Shown: positions 7,159-14,848, counted from the stretch's first letter. The stretch: 54,529 nt of DNA from Oleiharenicola sp. (GCA_025363455.1 JANYDW010000028.1:1-54529), one strand, 5' to 3'. Numbers and translations: made by a program. Notes: generated by a model from the letters alone, not told the origin.

Positions 7159-7551
7159 ATGCACGCCACTCCACGTTGGATTTTTGTCGGCCTCATCCTG
7201 CTGCTCGCCGGCCTGCCGGCCTCAGCCGTCAACCCGTCCTCCCTTCAAAAGGGGCTGACCAAGGTATTTAATGTTACCGATGTGGATGACCCGCCAGTGC
7301 CGGTCAAGCGCAGCCCACCCATCTACGCACCCGAACTGCGAGCCGCCCGGATCAAGGGGAGCGTCACGGTGGAATTCGTCACCGGGCTGAAGGGCGAGGT
7401 TGTCAGCGCCCAAGTCACCTCCTCTGACGACAGCCGCCTGAACAACGCGGCCATCGAATGTGTGCTGACGTGGAAATACAAGCCCGCGAAATATCACGGC
7501 CACGAGGTTTTCTGCCGGACCACCACGTTGATAGAGTTCCATCTTGATTGA
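7159..7551 (+). CDS. exported TonB C-terminal domain protein
   Basis: A 130-residue protein with a signal peptide (RWIFVGLILLLAGLPASA, cleavage near residue 23) and a TonB C-terminal domain. The domain begins PPIYAPELRAARIKGSVTVEF, continues GEVVSAQVTSS and ends with AIECVLTWKYKPAKYHG, all classic TonB-box-binding domain positions. It lacks the N-terminal membrane anchor and proline-rich linker of a true energy transducer, so it is a free periplasmic TonB-like domain. Such lone domains are frequent in Verrucomicrobiota. Partner unknown. Confidence 0.8.
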   Translation: MHATPRWIFVGLILLLAGLPASAVNPSSLQKGLTKVFNVTDVDDPPVPVKRSPPIYAPELRAARIKGSVTVEFVTGLKGEVVSAQVTSSDDSRLNNAAIECVLTWKYKPAKYHGHEVFCRTTTLIEFHLD

Positions 7552-7980
7552 TTCGCCAAATCGAAGCGCCGGCCGTGCTCTCCGTATTACGCGCGGCCAA
7601 CCCTTTCGTGTATTTCGTGTGTTGTTCAGCATACCGCCCATGGGGCACCCGTCTGCTTTACCTTTCACTGTCGTTCAAGGCTTCGCCCTCTCCGCGCTGC
7701 CACGCTCCGTCCGTGGTTGATCCTGCTCGAACCCTGCGCCTTGGCGGCTCCGCGTGCCAAGCCGCTTTTCCTGGCCGTTTTTTGTAGGAGCCTGCTTGCA
7801 GGCGATTCGGGATGCCCGCCAGCGGACCGACCGCAGAATCGCCTGCAAGCAGGCTCCTACATCCCGACCAAGCGGAAGCACCCGTCGGCCATAGGCCGGG
7901 CGACGGCCCGCTTTCGACCACTACAGCGAAAAGAAGGAACGCGCCGGGGGCGGGACCTAAATCCTCCCGTTCCCCTCAGC
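7552..7980. other. gene-free stretch with a palindromic repeat
   Basis: No supportable gene. It holds the 77-base palindrome at 7784-7860, further repeat-like fragments such as TTTCGTGTATTTCGTGTGTT near 7602, and the 3' flank of the leftward epimerase gene. Confidence 0.55.
7784..7860. repeat. REP-like palindrome, GTAGGAGCCTGCTTGCAGG family, copy 1
   Basis: Long perfect arms beginning GTAGGAGCCTGCTTGCAGG and ending with their complement, around a loop of about 30 bases. Related copies lie at 25016-25091 and 44887-44940. Confidence 0.85.
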
Positions 7981-9312
7981 TCAAGGTTGGGTGGGTGCGC
8001 CGGCCAGGTGCTCCAACCGCTCCAGCAGCTCGAGACAGCTGCGGCTGTTGTGGTAGGGACATTTCCATAAACTCGCCTTCGCGCTGGGATACTTATCCCC
8101 GTTGGCGCCAAAGTGGAAGAGAATCGGCGTGCCATCCCGTCGGAGCGTGTTGTGCCAGTCGCCATTCTGGCGGTCGACGAGCCGGGCCTGGATGAAATCC
8201 CAGCTCCGCCGCGAACCGGCAAAATCCCGGGCGTCACCGGAAATCTGGTAGGCATTGAGAAACCCCACCGCCGCCTCGGCCTGCTCCCACCATTCCTTGT
8301 TCGTGTTGGTGGGGCCGTGCGGGTTACCCTCGTTGAAGACGCCGCCGTCCGCATCAATGCCCTGCGCGCCGGTCGCCCGCACCATGGCCACGGCCTCCGC
8401 CCGCGCCCGCGCCACCAGCGCCGGGTCGCCGAGCACCGCCGCCGCCTCGACCAGCAGCCAGCTGAGCTCGATGTCGTGACCGTAGGAAACCTCATCGCCG
8501 ATCGGCGTCCAGTCGTCCTGCATAAACAGCACGAGGTGGTGCGTGCGCGGGTTGATGATCTTGGCCAGCATCAGCTCCACGAGTTCGCGCTGGCGCTGAC
8601 GCAGCCCGGCGTCGGGCCAGACGCGCAGGAGGCTGGTGTAGCCCTCGAGGATGTGGATGTGGGAATTCTGGGATTTCGGGGCGGCACCGAGCACATTGCC
8701 CGCGGCCTGCGGTTCACGCCGCCACTCGCGATCCAGTGAGTCGAAATATCCGCCGTGCCTGGGGTCGGCGGCGTGTTGCTCGATCAGGCGGTAGATGGCG
8801 ATGGCCTGCTCCAGGGCCGCCTGCTCGCCGGTCGCGCGGTAATACTCGCTCAGGGCGTAGAGTCCGAAGACCTGGCCGTAAATCTGCTTGTGCGCGTCGA
8901 GCGGCGCGCCCGCGGGGGTGATCGTCCAGAAGAGTCCGCCCTGTTCCCGGTCGAGGAAATGCTCCGTCTGGTCCCGGTAAGCCCACTTCGCCATGGCGAG
9001 GTATTCCGGGTCGCGGTATTTCCGGTAGGCGGCGGAAAACGTCCACAGGATCCGGCTCGTAAGCAGCGCGCCGCGCGGCTGGTCGTCATGCACGGACATG
9101 TCCTCGCCGATGAACGAATGGAAGCCGCCGTTTTTCGGGTCGCGGGCCTGCTTCAGCCAGAAGGGCAGGATATTGTCTTTCAGTTCTTTCTCCGCCGCGG
9201 TGGCGTAGGCGTGCAGCTCGGCGGCGGCCACAGGCGGGGCGGACTCGCGCGCTGTCGCAGGCGCGGACACCGCAGAGGAGGCGAGCAGAAATAGGGCGAG
9301 AGTTGTTCTCAT
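7981..9312 (-). CDS. exported AGE-family epimerase, likely cellobiose 2-epimerase
   Basis: A 443-residue enzyme of the N-acylglucosamine/cellobiose 2-epimerase family, which converts the reducing-end glucose of beta-linked disaccharides to mannose. The start at 9312 gives a signal peptide (MRTTLALFLLASSAVSAPA). Family histidines are in place: SHIHILEGY (His218 and His220), SYGHDIELSWLL (His279) and KCPYHNSRSC (His421). The barrel signatures GGFH, HKQIYGQVFGLYAL and EWWEQAEAAVGF are also seen. KCPYHN and YGHDIE point to the cellobiose type rather than to the renin-binding type. The signal peptide is unusual, since most family members are cytosolic. It stands alone, without an obvious mannoside-degrading neighbour. 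Confidence 0.85.
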   Translation of the reverse strand: MRTTLALFLLASSAVSAPATARESAPPVAAAELHAYATAAEKELKDNILPFWLKQARDPKNGGFHSFIGEDMSVHDDQPRGALLTSRILWTFSAAYRKYRDPEYLAMAKWAYRDQTEHFLDREQGGLFWTITPAGAPLDAHKQIYGQVFGLYALSEYYRATGEQAALEQAIAIYRLIEQHAADPRHGGYFDSLDREWRREPQAAGNVLGAAPKSQNSHIHILEGYTSLLRVWPDAGLRQRQRELVELMLAKIINPRTHHLVLFMQDDWTPIGDEVSYGHDIELSWLLVEAAAVLGDPALVARARAEAVAMVRATGAQGIDADGGVFNEGNPHGPTNTNKEWWEQAEAAVGFLNAYQISGDARDFAGSRRSWDFIQARLVDRQNGDWHNTLRRDGTPILFHFGANGDKYPSAKASLWKCPYHNSRSCLELLERLEHLAGAPTQP

Positions 9313-9435
9313 GTCAGGGTATGGGAGAGACGGCGGAGACGGCAGACAGTTCTGAAAATCAGAGTCAGTCATGCGCAAAACCGCCTGAGTCCCGTTTCAA
9401 TCGTGGGTTAGTCCCAGCGCCCCGGCAAGCCCGGG

Positions 9436-9556
9436 TTCGTTTTCTCCCAACGTGAAGACCGCCGTCTTTGTCGACGGCTGCTTCAGCCGCCGCCAATCCT
9501 ATAGCTGACAGGCCTGGCATGGCCCGTCTTCGCCCACCGCGACGCCGAGGCAAGTT
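9436..9556 (+). pseudogene. vsr: second vsr fragment with the same repeat insertions
   Basis: GTGAAGACCGCCGTCTTTGT and on encodes VKTAVFVDGCF, the strand and metal-site region of Vsr. At the position where W should follow, the same repeat appears (TTCAGCCGCCGCCAATCCTA), then TGGCATGG (W-H-G), then a second repeat copy ending GAGGCAAG. This layout matches 5430-5530 with about 80 percent identity, so the two vsr loci share ancestry after the insertions. The rest of the gene is gone. Confidence 0.65.
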
Positions 9557-9606
9557 TCCGGCCACCCGCCACCGCTTGTTGTAATTTAAACCTCAAGGAT
9601 GCACTA

Positions 9607-9663
9607 GGTGGGCGTCAGTTTCCCTACCGACGTCTATCGCCGATATGGAAATCGGCGACCACC
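9607..9663 (-). repeat. 57-base element, GGTGGTCGCCGATTTCC family, copy 1
   Basis: On the minus strand it begins GGTGGTCGCCGATTTCCATA and ends GACGCCCACC. Its 57-base twin lies at 14236-14292 in the opposite orientation. It has an internal stem of CGCCGAT with ATCGGCG. Confidence 0.8.
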
Positions 9664-9708
9664 TTTCGGAGAAGTGCGCTCGTCCGTCTCCAGAGTGTTC
9701 TGTGGTTC

Positions 9709-10320
9709 CTACTCGATCCGGCTGGGGGTGTTGGGGAGCGCGGCGTCCAGCTCAGCGCGGGTAAGGTAACCGTCATGGTCGCGATCGAGCTCGCGGAAAC
9801 GGTCTGCCCGGCGCTCCGCACTTTCGTTGCCACTTGAATTCCCGGTGCGGCTGCCGGTTGATGCAGTCGTGCTGCCGTCGGAGACAGCGCCGCTGACGGC
9901 CCTGCGGCCCGCTGACTCGCTGCTGGTGCCCGGCGTGACACCGGAGCCTTGGCCAGCTGACCGACCAGAATCCACCAGCGACGACCGGGTGTACTCAGCC
10001 AGGGAAACGCGCCCGTCGCGATCCGCATCAAGCTGTTCGAAGCCGGCCTTGGCCGGGCCGCTCACCGGAGTGTCGAAGATGGCGCCGCGAGGGCCGTAGA
10101 CCGTCAGATTGCGTTGCGGACCAGGCTGCGCGGACGGGCTGGTGTCGGTCGAGGCGGAACCAGTCCGGGAATCCACACTCACGCTGGATCCAGGCGGCAA
10201 GGTCCGCTCGCCAGAGGCGGCTGGGACGTTGGATCCCGACCTTTGGGCAGGTAGAGGGAGGGCGAGCGCCGACAAGCCGGCGGCGATAAAAAGGGCGGTG
10301 AACTTTTTTGATCGATTCAT
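9709..10320 (-). CDS. exported EF-hand protein 1
   Basis: A 203-residue protein. The start at 10320 gives a signal peptide (MNRSKKFTALFIAAGLSALALPLPA). Two calcium-binding EF-hand loops are intact: LDADRDGRVSLAEY (DxDxDGxxxxxE) in the middle and LDRDHDGYLTRAELDAA near the C-terminus, joined by a serine/glycine-rich, low-complexity linker. It is the last of three consecutive leftward genes of the same design (with 10454-10921 and 11064-11675), which look like ancient duplicates. It probably binds Ca2+ in the periplasm or outside; the partner is unknown. Confidence 0.8.
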   Translation of the reverse strand: MNRSKKFTALFIAAGLSALALPLPAQRSGSNVPAASGERTLPPGSSVSVDSRTGSASTDTSPSAQPGPQRNLTVYGPRGAIFDTPVSGPAKAGFEQLDADRDGRVSLAEYTRSSLVDSGRSAGQGSGVTPGTSSESAGRRAVSGAVSDGSTTASTGSRTGNSSGNESAERRADRFRELDRDHDGYLTRAELDAALPNTPSRIE

Positions 10321-10453
10321 GTTTAGGGAGGTTAATGTTGATCCTAGCCAGTGGCGACACGACTGGCCATCGGGTGAACCCCTGAGTGTCGCATACGGCG
10401 GTGTCCCCATGGCCAGTTTCCCCATTTTGCCAAAAAGGAACGGAAAAAAATCC

Positions 10454-10921
10454 TTACGGCTGGGCCTTATCTACGCTGCTTTTCCCTGCCTGCGGTTGGT
10501 CCTCACCCCGGCTGCGTGCCGGTTCGCGCAAGCCCAGTTCGTTGCGACTGAGGTAGCCGTCGTGATCGACGTCCAGTTCCCGGAAAAATCTTGATCGATC
10601 CGGCCGTCCCTCGTTGTTGTGCAGTTCAAATCCGCCCGTGAGACCCACCGGACCCAGGCGCTTCCCGGCGGCGATCCGGTCCCGCGCGCTCCGCGGCGAG
10701 GCCGCATACTCGTCTCCCGAGACCCGCCCGTCACCATCGGTGTCCATCTGCGCGAATTCGTCGCCGGGGGACGTCCGCGGTGCGGGCCGGGCTGGGGAAT
10801 CTTTCGCGATCGGCCGGGAGTCGGCCGCCGCGGCACCGGATTGCGCTGCAACCGGAAGCGCCCAAGCGCCCGCTAGAATTACAAGGGTAAGCATCGGATA
10901 AAGTCGGGATGAAAGGTTCAT
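10454..10921 (-). CDS. exported EF-hand protein 2
   Basis: A 155-residue protein with a signal peptide (RLYPMLTLVILAGAWALPVAAQ) when started at 10921. EF-hand loops are MDTDGDGRVSGDEYAA and LDVDHDGYLSRNELGL. Between them lies a short segment with GKRLGPVGLTGGFELHNNEG instead of the Ser/Gly linker seen in its two neighbours. It is the middle gene of the EF-hand trio. A terminator separates it from the upstream member, so it probably has its own promoter. Confidence 0.8.
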   Translation of the reverse strand: MNLSSRLYPMLTLVILAGAWALPVAAQSGAAAADSRPIAKDSPARPAPRTSPGDEFAQMDTDGDGRVSGDEYAASPRSARDRIAAGKRLGPVGLTGGFELHNNEGRPDRSRFFRELDVDHDGYLSRNELGLREPARSRGEDQPQAGKSSVDKAQP

Positions 10922-11007
10922 GGCGGTAAGATAGTCGCGCCGTCTGTACATCGGCATCCGGCAACGTACCATCCATGCCATGAGGACAATTCCGGAGAAA
11001 AGTTTCC

Positions 11008-11039
11008 AAAAAAAGCCCGCGACTCGGTGAGTCGCGGGC
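11008..11039 (-). terminator. Rho-independent terminator after EF-hand protein 3
   Basis: The stem GCCCGCGACTC with GAGTCGCGGGC (11015-11039) is followed on the minus strand by seven T. It lies 25 bases after the stop of the gene at 11064-11675. Confidence 0.9.
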
Positions 11040-11063
11040 GATGTGGCTGAGGAATGTCGAACG

Positions 11064-11675
11064 TTATTGCTTGATCTGCTCGGAGTCGCTCGCGTTTTGC
11101 GCTGCGGTCAGCTCGCCCCGACTGAGATAACCATCGTGATCGCGGTCCAGCTTATGGAACTGCGCGGCCGTGTACTGGCCGGATTGGGCGCCGCTAGAGA
11201 TGCCCGTGGATGTGCTGCTGCGGCTGGCCGACGTCGCTCCGCTGGTGCTGGGCTCCATGGAGCCGGTGGCGCCGCCAGATAGGCCGGCGCTGGAACTCTG
11301 ACTTGAAAGCTTGGTATATTCCGTCAGCGAAATGCGGCCGTCGTTATCGGCATCGAGCTTGTCAAAGCTCAGGCTGCCTTGGACGCCCACCTGGCGGCCA
11401 TTGTTCACGCCGGTCGTTGCGCTGGAGCGTGACGAGTCGGTGCTGGCGGAACCCGTGACGCTGCCCGAGCTGGACGGCATGGGGGGTTCGGTGACCGAGC
11501 CAGGCTGGGACCCGGCAGTGCCGCTGGAGGAGGACGGGGGGCGGTCGATGCTCGAATTCGAGCCGGCACCCGGCGTGGCGCCTGAGCCGGAACCCGAGCT
11601 TTGGGCGAGAGCGGATAGCGTGAGCGCGGAAATGCTGACGAGGAGGAGGGAGGCGAATTGATTGGGACGTTTCAT
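11064..11675 (-). CDS. exported EF-hand protein 3
   Basis: A 203-residue protein. The start at 11675 gives MKRPNQFASLLLVSISALTLSALAQ, a signal peptide. A Ser/Gly-rich N-terminal stretch leads to EF-hand 1 (LDADNDGRISLTEYTKL), another Ser/Gly/Ala linker and EF-hand 2 (LDRDHDGYLSRGELTAA). It has the same length and plan as EF-hand protein 1. It ends with a strong terminator. A role in Ca2+ binding outside the cytoplasm is likely; nothing more specific can be said. Confidence 0.8.
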   Translation of the reverse strand: MKRPNQFASLLLVSISALTLSALAQSSGSGSGATPGAGSNSSIDRPPSSSSGTAGSQPGSVTEPPMPSSSGSVTGSASTDSSRSSATTGVNNGRQVGVQGSLSFDKLDADNDGRISLTEYTKLSSQSSSAGLSGGATGSMEPSTSGATSASRSSTSTGISSGAQSGQYTAAQFHKLDRDHDGYLSRGELTAAQNASDSEQIKQ

Positions 11676-11988
11676 GTTTTTAGTGGGTTGATGATTATCA
11701 ACGGATTCGTTGAAGGATGACTTTACCCGACCTTGCGACCGTCCGCTACCCGGGCGCTTGCGCCTCGGCCTGACCAGCCATCTCCGCATGGGCACCTAGG
11801 TAATTGCCCCACGGGGGTCCGAATCATTCCGCCGTGCCGAAGGATGTTCAATATTTCTGGCGACCCACGACCGAAACTTGGTCGCAATCACGGCGCCAAT
11901 GGCGAACAAGGCCTCCGCAGCCTCGAGGCCATTGCTTTTGGGTTTTTGTGCTTCGGGTGGCAGGCGGCTTCTGCCGTCGCCCGACCCG
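11676..11988. other. gene-free stretch upstream of EF-hand protein 3
   Basis: No gene seen. It probably contains the promoter of the leftward EF-hand gene. TAGGTAATTGCCCC near 11800 weakly resembles the GGGAATTTCCC motif found before the CsbD-like and DUF4142 genes. Confidence 0.5.
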
Positions 11989-13203
11989 CTATTTCGCCGC
12001 GTAGCCCTGCCACACCCACTCCAAAGCCTCGGGGAGCGTCTGCTCCTTGACCTTCCGATCAGTGTGACCGGAATTCAGGGAGAAAACATACTGGTGGTGG
12101 TAGCCCTTTTGCTTGAACACGGCGGCCATGCGGTGGTTGGCCGTCACCCAGTCATGCATGCCGTCACGCATGACGTTCGGATTGTACAGATCGCGGTCGC
12201 TCACGTGCATCCAGATGCGGATCGGTTTGGGATCACTGGCCGCGATGAGCCGGTTATGATATTCCCACGCGCCACCGGGCGTCACGGGATCGTAGGGCCA
12301 CTGCTGGTTGATGTAGGTGCCGGAATACGAGACCACGCGGTGATACCACTCGGGGTGATACCACGCCATGGTGAACGCCGCGGCCGCGCCCGAGCTGCCG
12401 CCCATCGACGCACGCCCGTCGGGATCGTCCGTCAGTTTCACGCCCATGGTTTTTTCCACCGCCGGCAGCACCTCCGCCTGGATGAACTCGGCGAACTTCC
12501 CCGACATCGTGTCGTATTCCAGGCCGCGCTCGTTGCCCTGCGCGTCGCCGCCGCCGTTCTGGATCATGATCGCGATCAACGCGGGCACGCGTTTCTGCGC
12601 GATGAGGTTGTTGAGCGTGTTCACGAGCAGGGCGTCGGACTTGCCGGGCGCCGGTCCGTCGTGCGTGACGATGAACGGCGCCGCCGTACCGGGCACATAC
12701 TGGCTCGGGATATAGACGGTGATGGTGCGCTTGTAAGGCGCCGGGTGCGTTTTCACGACCAGCGTGAGCGGGTTGGCCGGATCCACTGTCCCGAAAACAT
12801 CCCGGCCTATGCCGGGGTAGAACTTGCTCCCGGCGGAATCGAGCGTGAGTTGCTCGACGCGGCCCTGCGGCACACCGGCAATTTCCTTCGTCTCGGGCGC
12901 GGGTACATAGTCGGGACCCACGAGCCAGTCGCCCTCGGCGTCGGCGGGCGGATTCACGCCCGGAGCCACGTGCAGGGCGGTGTCGCCGGGCTTCGCGCCC
13001 GGGACTCGGAAGGGCGGTGCGCCGGGCCCGTCGGGCGCACGGATGGGCATCGGCGGACGCACCGGGGGCGTCGGGGGCTTGGCGGCGGCCGGCTCGGCCG
13101 CCGGCGTGACCGCAGCGGGCGCATCGGCGCCGCGCCCGGAGGATGACAGCAGGTTCAGGCCGCACAGGACGATGGCAACGCGAAGCAACGGAGTGGTTCT
13201 CAT
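11989..13203 (-). CDS. exported esterase, enterochelin-esterase (Fes/esterase D) type
   Basis: A 404-residue alpha/beta-hydrolase. The start at 13203 gives a signal peptide (MRTTPLLRVAIVLCGLNLLSSS) followed by a Pro/Ala-rich spacer. The catalytic domain has RTITVYIPSQYVPG, the nucleophile motif GRASMGGSSGAAAAFTMAW, an acid candidate in MHVSDRDLYN and the histidine in NSGHTDRKVKEQTLPEALEW. This layout is that of the esterase D / Fes family, which cleaves siderophore esters or acyl and feruloyl groups on polysaccharides. With GH127 and an epimerase in the window, a carbohydrate esterase role is plausible, but the substrate is not shown. Confidence 0.8.
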   Translation of the reverse strand: MRTTPLLRVAIVLCGLNLLSSSGRGADAPAAVTPAAEPAAAKPPTPPVRPPMPIRAPDGPGAPPFRVPGAKPGDTALHVAPGVNPPADAEGDWLVGPDYVPAPETKEIAGVPQGRVEQLTLDSAGSKFYPGIGRDVFGTVDPANPLTLVVKTHPAPYKRTITVYIPSQYVPGTAAPFIVTHDGPAPGKSDALLVNTLNNLIAQKRVPALIAIMIQNGGGDAQGNERGLEYDTMSGKFAEFIQAEVLPAVEKTMGVKLTDDPDGRASMGGSSGAAAAFTMAWYHPEWYHRVVSYSGTYINQQWPYDPVTPGGAWEYHNRLIAASDPKPIRIWMHVSDRDLYNPNVMRDGMHDWVTANHRMAAVFKQKGYHHQYVFSLNSGHTDRKVKEQTLPEALEWVWQGYAAK

Positions 13204-13291
13204 GGGGTAAACGGTGACTCGAGTCAGGGAAGGAAGAGACCAGACGTAACCGGCCTGCCCGCATCCGCAAGCGACAAGCCACGCGTGGCGC

Positions 13292-13302
13292 GGGAATTTC
13301 CC
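13292..13302. promoter_or_regulatory. GGGAATTTCCC motif between esterase and CsbD-like gene
   Basis: An 11-base inverted repeat (GGGAA, T, TTCCC) in the divergent intergenic region. The same motif, in the same orientation relative to the gene, lies 42 bases before the DUF4142 gene. It is a possible regulator site shared by stress-type genes. Confidence 0.4.
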
Positions 13303-13396
13303 TATTCTGTGCGCAGGACTTCGCCGGAGGTGCGGCGGCCGGGCGGGCGTGTCAACAGAGACGATCAATTCATCTCAACCCAAAAAAACAATCATC

Positions 13397-13576
13397 ATGA
13401 AAGCCAGTACATCCAACATCGCCCGCGGCCAAGGCAACATCGCTGCCGGCAAAACCGAACGCGCCGTCGGCTAGGTCGTCCGCAGCCCGAAAATGCAGGC
13501 CAAGGGCGCCGCCCGCGAAGTGGGTGGCGAAATCCAGAAAGCCGTGGGCAAGGATCAGAAGGACTGCGGCTGCTAA
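13397..13576 (+). pseudogene. CsbD-like stress protein gene with one in-frame TAG
   Basis: The frame reads MKASTSNIARGQGNIAAGK and then TERAVG, then TAG at 13472-13474, and continues without break as VVRSPKMQAKGAAREVGGE, then IQKAVGKDQKDCGC and TAA. The two-part pattern (G-x-G-N-x-A-G-K ... P-x-x-QAKGAAREVGG-IQKAVG) is that of short CsbD-like general-stress proteins. Only a single C-to-T change of a CAG (Gln) codon would explain the stop. Everything else is kept, including a strong terminator just downstream. So it is either a very recent nonsense mutation, a sequencing error, or a stop that is read through. Confidence 0.65.
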
Positions 13577-13599
13577 TAGTCGGCGACAATTCGATTGAT

Positions 13600-13630
13600 A
13601 AAAAGGCGCGGCTCTCTGCCGCGCCTTTTA
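13600..13630 (+). terminator. Rho-independent terminator after the CsbD-like gene
   Basis: The stem AAAAGGCGCGGC with GCCGCGCCTTTT spans 13601-13629 with a short loop and a T tract at its end. It also has A on the other side, so it could work in both directions. Confidence 0.85.
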
Positions 13631-13712
13631 CTTTGGCGCCGTTTATGGATGAATAACCCCATAGCGTGACGGCCCGGGGCGGTGCATAGTCAGCCTCACC
13701 CTCCGTGCCCGC

Positions 13713-14168
13713 ATGAACCTTTCCGACGAACTTCAAAAACTGGCAGAACTCCATCGCAGTGGGCAGCTGACCGACGGGGAATTTGCCTCCGCCAAAAATC
13801 ATTTGCTTGAGACCGGGGCGGCGCCGTCGCCCAGCCCGGTCGTGTTGGACGCTCCCCCACCCGACGGGGCGATCCCCAAAAGAATCTACCGTTCGAGCCG
13901 CCGGTCGTCAGGAAATCTATTTTTTCCGGATCAACTCACGCTGGCCGGCGATGCCATGCATTTCCGGAAAGGGGCCCTGTTCAGTTCGCAGGAAGAGCAT
14001 ATCAACTATCGCGCCATCGCCTCCCTTCGCGTCAAGACGGGACTCTTTCTCGCCGACCTGAACGTCGAGACGTCCGGCGGCAGCCAGCCGATATTTATCA
14101 ACGGCCTGTGGAAGTCGGATGCCCGGGCGATCCAAGCCCAGGTGCAGGCTATCCAAAAAACTCCCTGA
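13713..14168 (+). CDS. SHOCT-domain protein with a C-terminal PH-like region
   Basis: A 151-residue cytosolic protein. Residues 6-33 (ELQKLAELHRSGQLTDGEFASAKNHLL) form a SHOCT motif, a short helical hairpin found at the ends of many bacterial proteins. After a Pro-rich spacer, residues 60-150 read as a beta-rich domain ending in a helix (IYRSSRR..., FFPDQLTLAGDAMHFRKG, INYRAIASLRVKTGLF, DARAIQAQVQAIQK), like a bacterial PH domain. Such proteins often sense membranes or oligomerise; no function is known. A terminator follows. Confidence 0.7.
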   Translation: MNLSDELQKLAELHRSGQLTDGEFASAKNHLLETGAAPSPSPVVLDAPPPDGAIPKRIYRSSRRSSGNLFFPDQLTLAGDAMHFRKGALFSSQEEHINYRAIASLRVKTGLFLADLNVETSGGSQPIFINGLWKSDARAIQAQVQAIQKTP

Positions 14169-14194
14169 GAGTCGGGCCACTCGTCCGCGAAAAA

Positions 14195-14226
14195 GCCCGC
14201 GCTGCGGTCAGCGCGGGCACAATTTT
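14195..14226 (+). terminator. Rho-independent terminator after the SHOCT gene
   Basis: The stem GCCCGCGCTG with CAGCGCGGGC (14195-14218) is followed by ACAATTTTTT. A run of five A precedes it, so it may also stop leftward transcription from the DUF4142 gene. Confidence 0.9.
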
Positions 14227-14235
14227 TTACCGAAT

Positions 14236-14292
14236 GGTGGTCGCCGATTTCCATATCGGCGACCGGCGTCGGGGTGGAAACCGACGCCCACC
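14236..14292 (+). repeat. 57-base element, GGTGGTCGCCGATTTCC family, copy 2
   Basis: Begins GGTGGTCGCCGATTTCCATA and ends GACGCCCACC. Same 57-base length as the inverted copy at 9607-9663; a partial copy lies at 25130-25158. Confidence 0.8.
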
Positions 14293-14304
14293 TATCGTTC
14301 GGGA

Positions 14305-14796
14305 TTAATGGGCCTTCTTCTCGGCCTGCGCCCGGGCGAGGTGCTGGCGCAGCGTGGGCAGTGTCTTCTCGGCGAAAGCGGCGATTTCGGCATCCTTCGA
14401 TTTCGCGGCCTTCTCGAAGAGTTCGATGGCGTCCTTGTGCTCGCTGACCATTTCCTCGAGGTAATCTTCGTCCGCGTCCTTGTCGTTCTTGCTCCACTTC
14501 TGGGCCAGCTTCGCATTCTCGACGGGGAGCACGACCCCTTTCTTCGCCGCGAGGGCCCGGAGTTCCTCGTTGGCCTTGCCGTGATCCGAAGCGATCATCC
14601 CGGCGAGTTCACGCGTGGAGGCTGTGGTCAGGTTCGGTTGGCACGTCTGGGAGATGGCGACTTCCTTTTGGCCGGCCTTGGCTGCCTTCTCGAAGAAGGA
14701 GCGGTCGGCGTGGCTAAGTTCGACGGTCTGTGCATAAGAGACACAGGCCAGGGTTGCCGCGGCGGCAACGGATAGAATGTAATTATAGGTTTTCAT
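14305..14796 (-). CDS. exported DUF4142 protein
   Basis: A 163-residue protein with a signal peptide (YILSVAAAATLACVSYAQ). The rest is helical with the DUF4142 pattern: DRSFFEKAAKAGQKEVAIS, TRELAGMIASDHGKANEELRALA and EMVSEHKDAIELFEKAAK, ending in TLRQHLARAQ. The family has a ferritin-like four-helix bundle and is linked to envelope stress; its biochemical role is unknown. The GGGAATTTCCC motif lies 42 bases upstream. Confidence 0.85.
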   Translation of the reverse strand: MKTYNYILSVAAAATLACVSYAQTVELSHADRSFFEKAAKAGQKEVAISQTCQPNLTTASTRELAGMIASDHGKANEELRALAAKKGVVLPVENAKLAQKWSKNDKDADEDYLEEMVSEHKDAIELFEKAAKSKDAEIAAFAEKTLPTLRQHLARAQAEKKAH

Positions 14797-14837
14797 AGTA
14801 GTCGACTTTAGTCCCGTGCCCCGGCGCTGAGTTTCTC

Positions 14838-14848
14838 GGGAAATTCCC
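14838..14848. promoter_or_regulatory. GGGAAATTCCC motif before the DUF4142 gene
   Basis: An inverted repeat identical (on the other strand) to the site at 13292. It lies 42 bases before the DUF4142 start, a position suitable for an activator site. Confidence 0.4.

Larger units (their letters stand above)
9313..9708. other. gene-free stretch with vsr relic and repeats
   Basis: No intact gene. It holds a second vsr fragment carrying the same inserted repeats as 5430-5530, and a 57-base inverted element at 9607-9663. Confidence 0.6.

Noticed and set aside
7784..7860. Large palindrome as a Rho-independent terminator
   Set aside because: There is no T tract on either side, and the same sequence occurs elsewhere as a dispersed repeat.
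11878..13146. Open frame of 422 codons on the plus strand
   Set aside because: It is antisense to the esterase gene at 11989-13203, which has a signal peptide, a nucleophile motif and natural codon use. The plus frame shows only the Arg/His/Gly-rich composition typical of shadow frames in GC-rich DNA.
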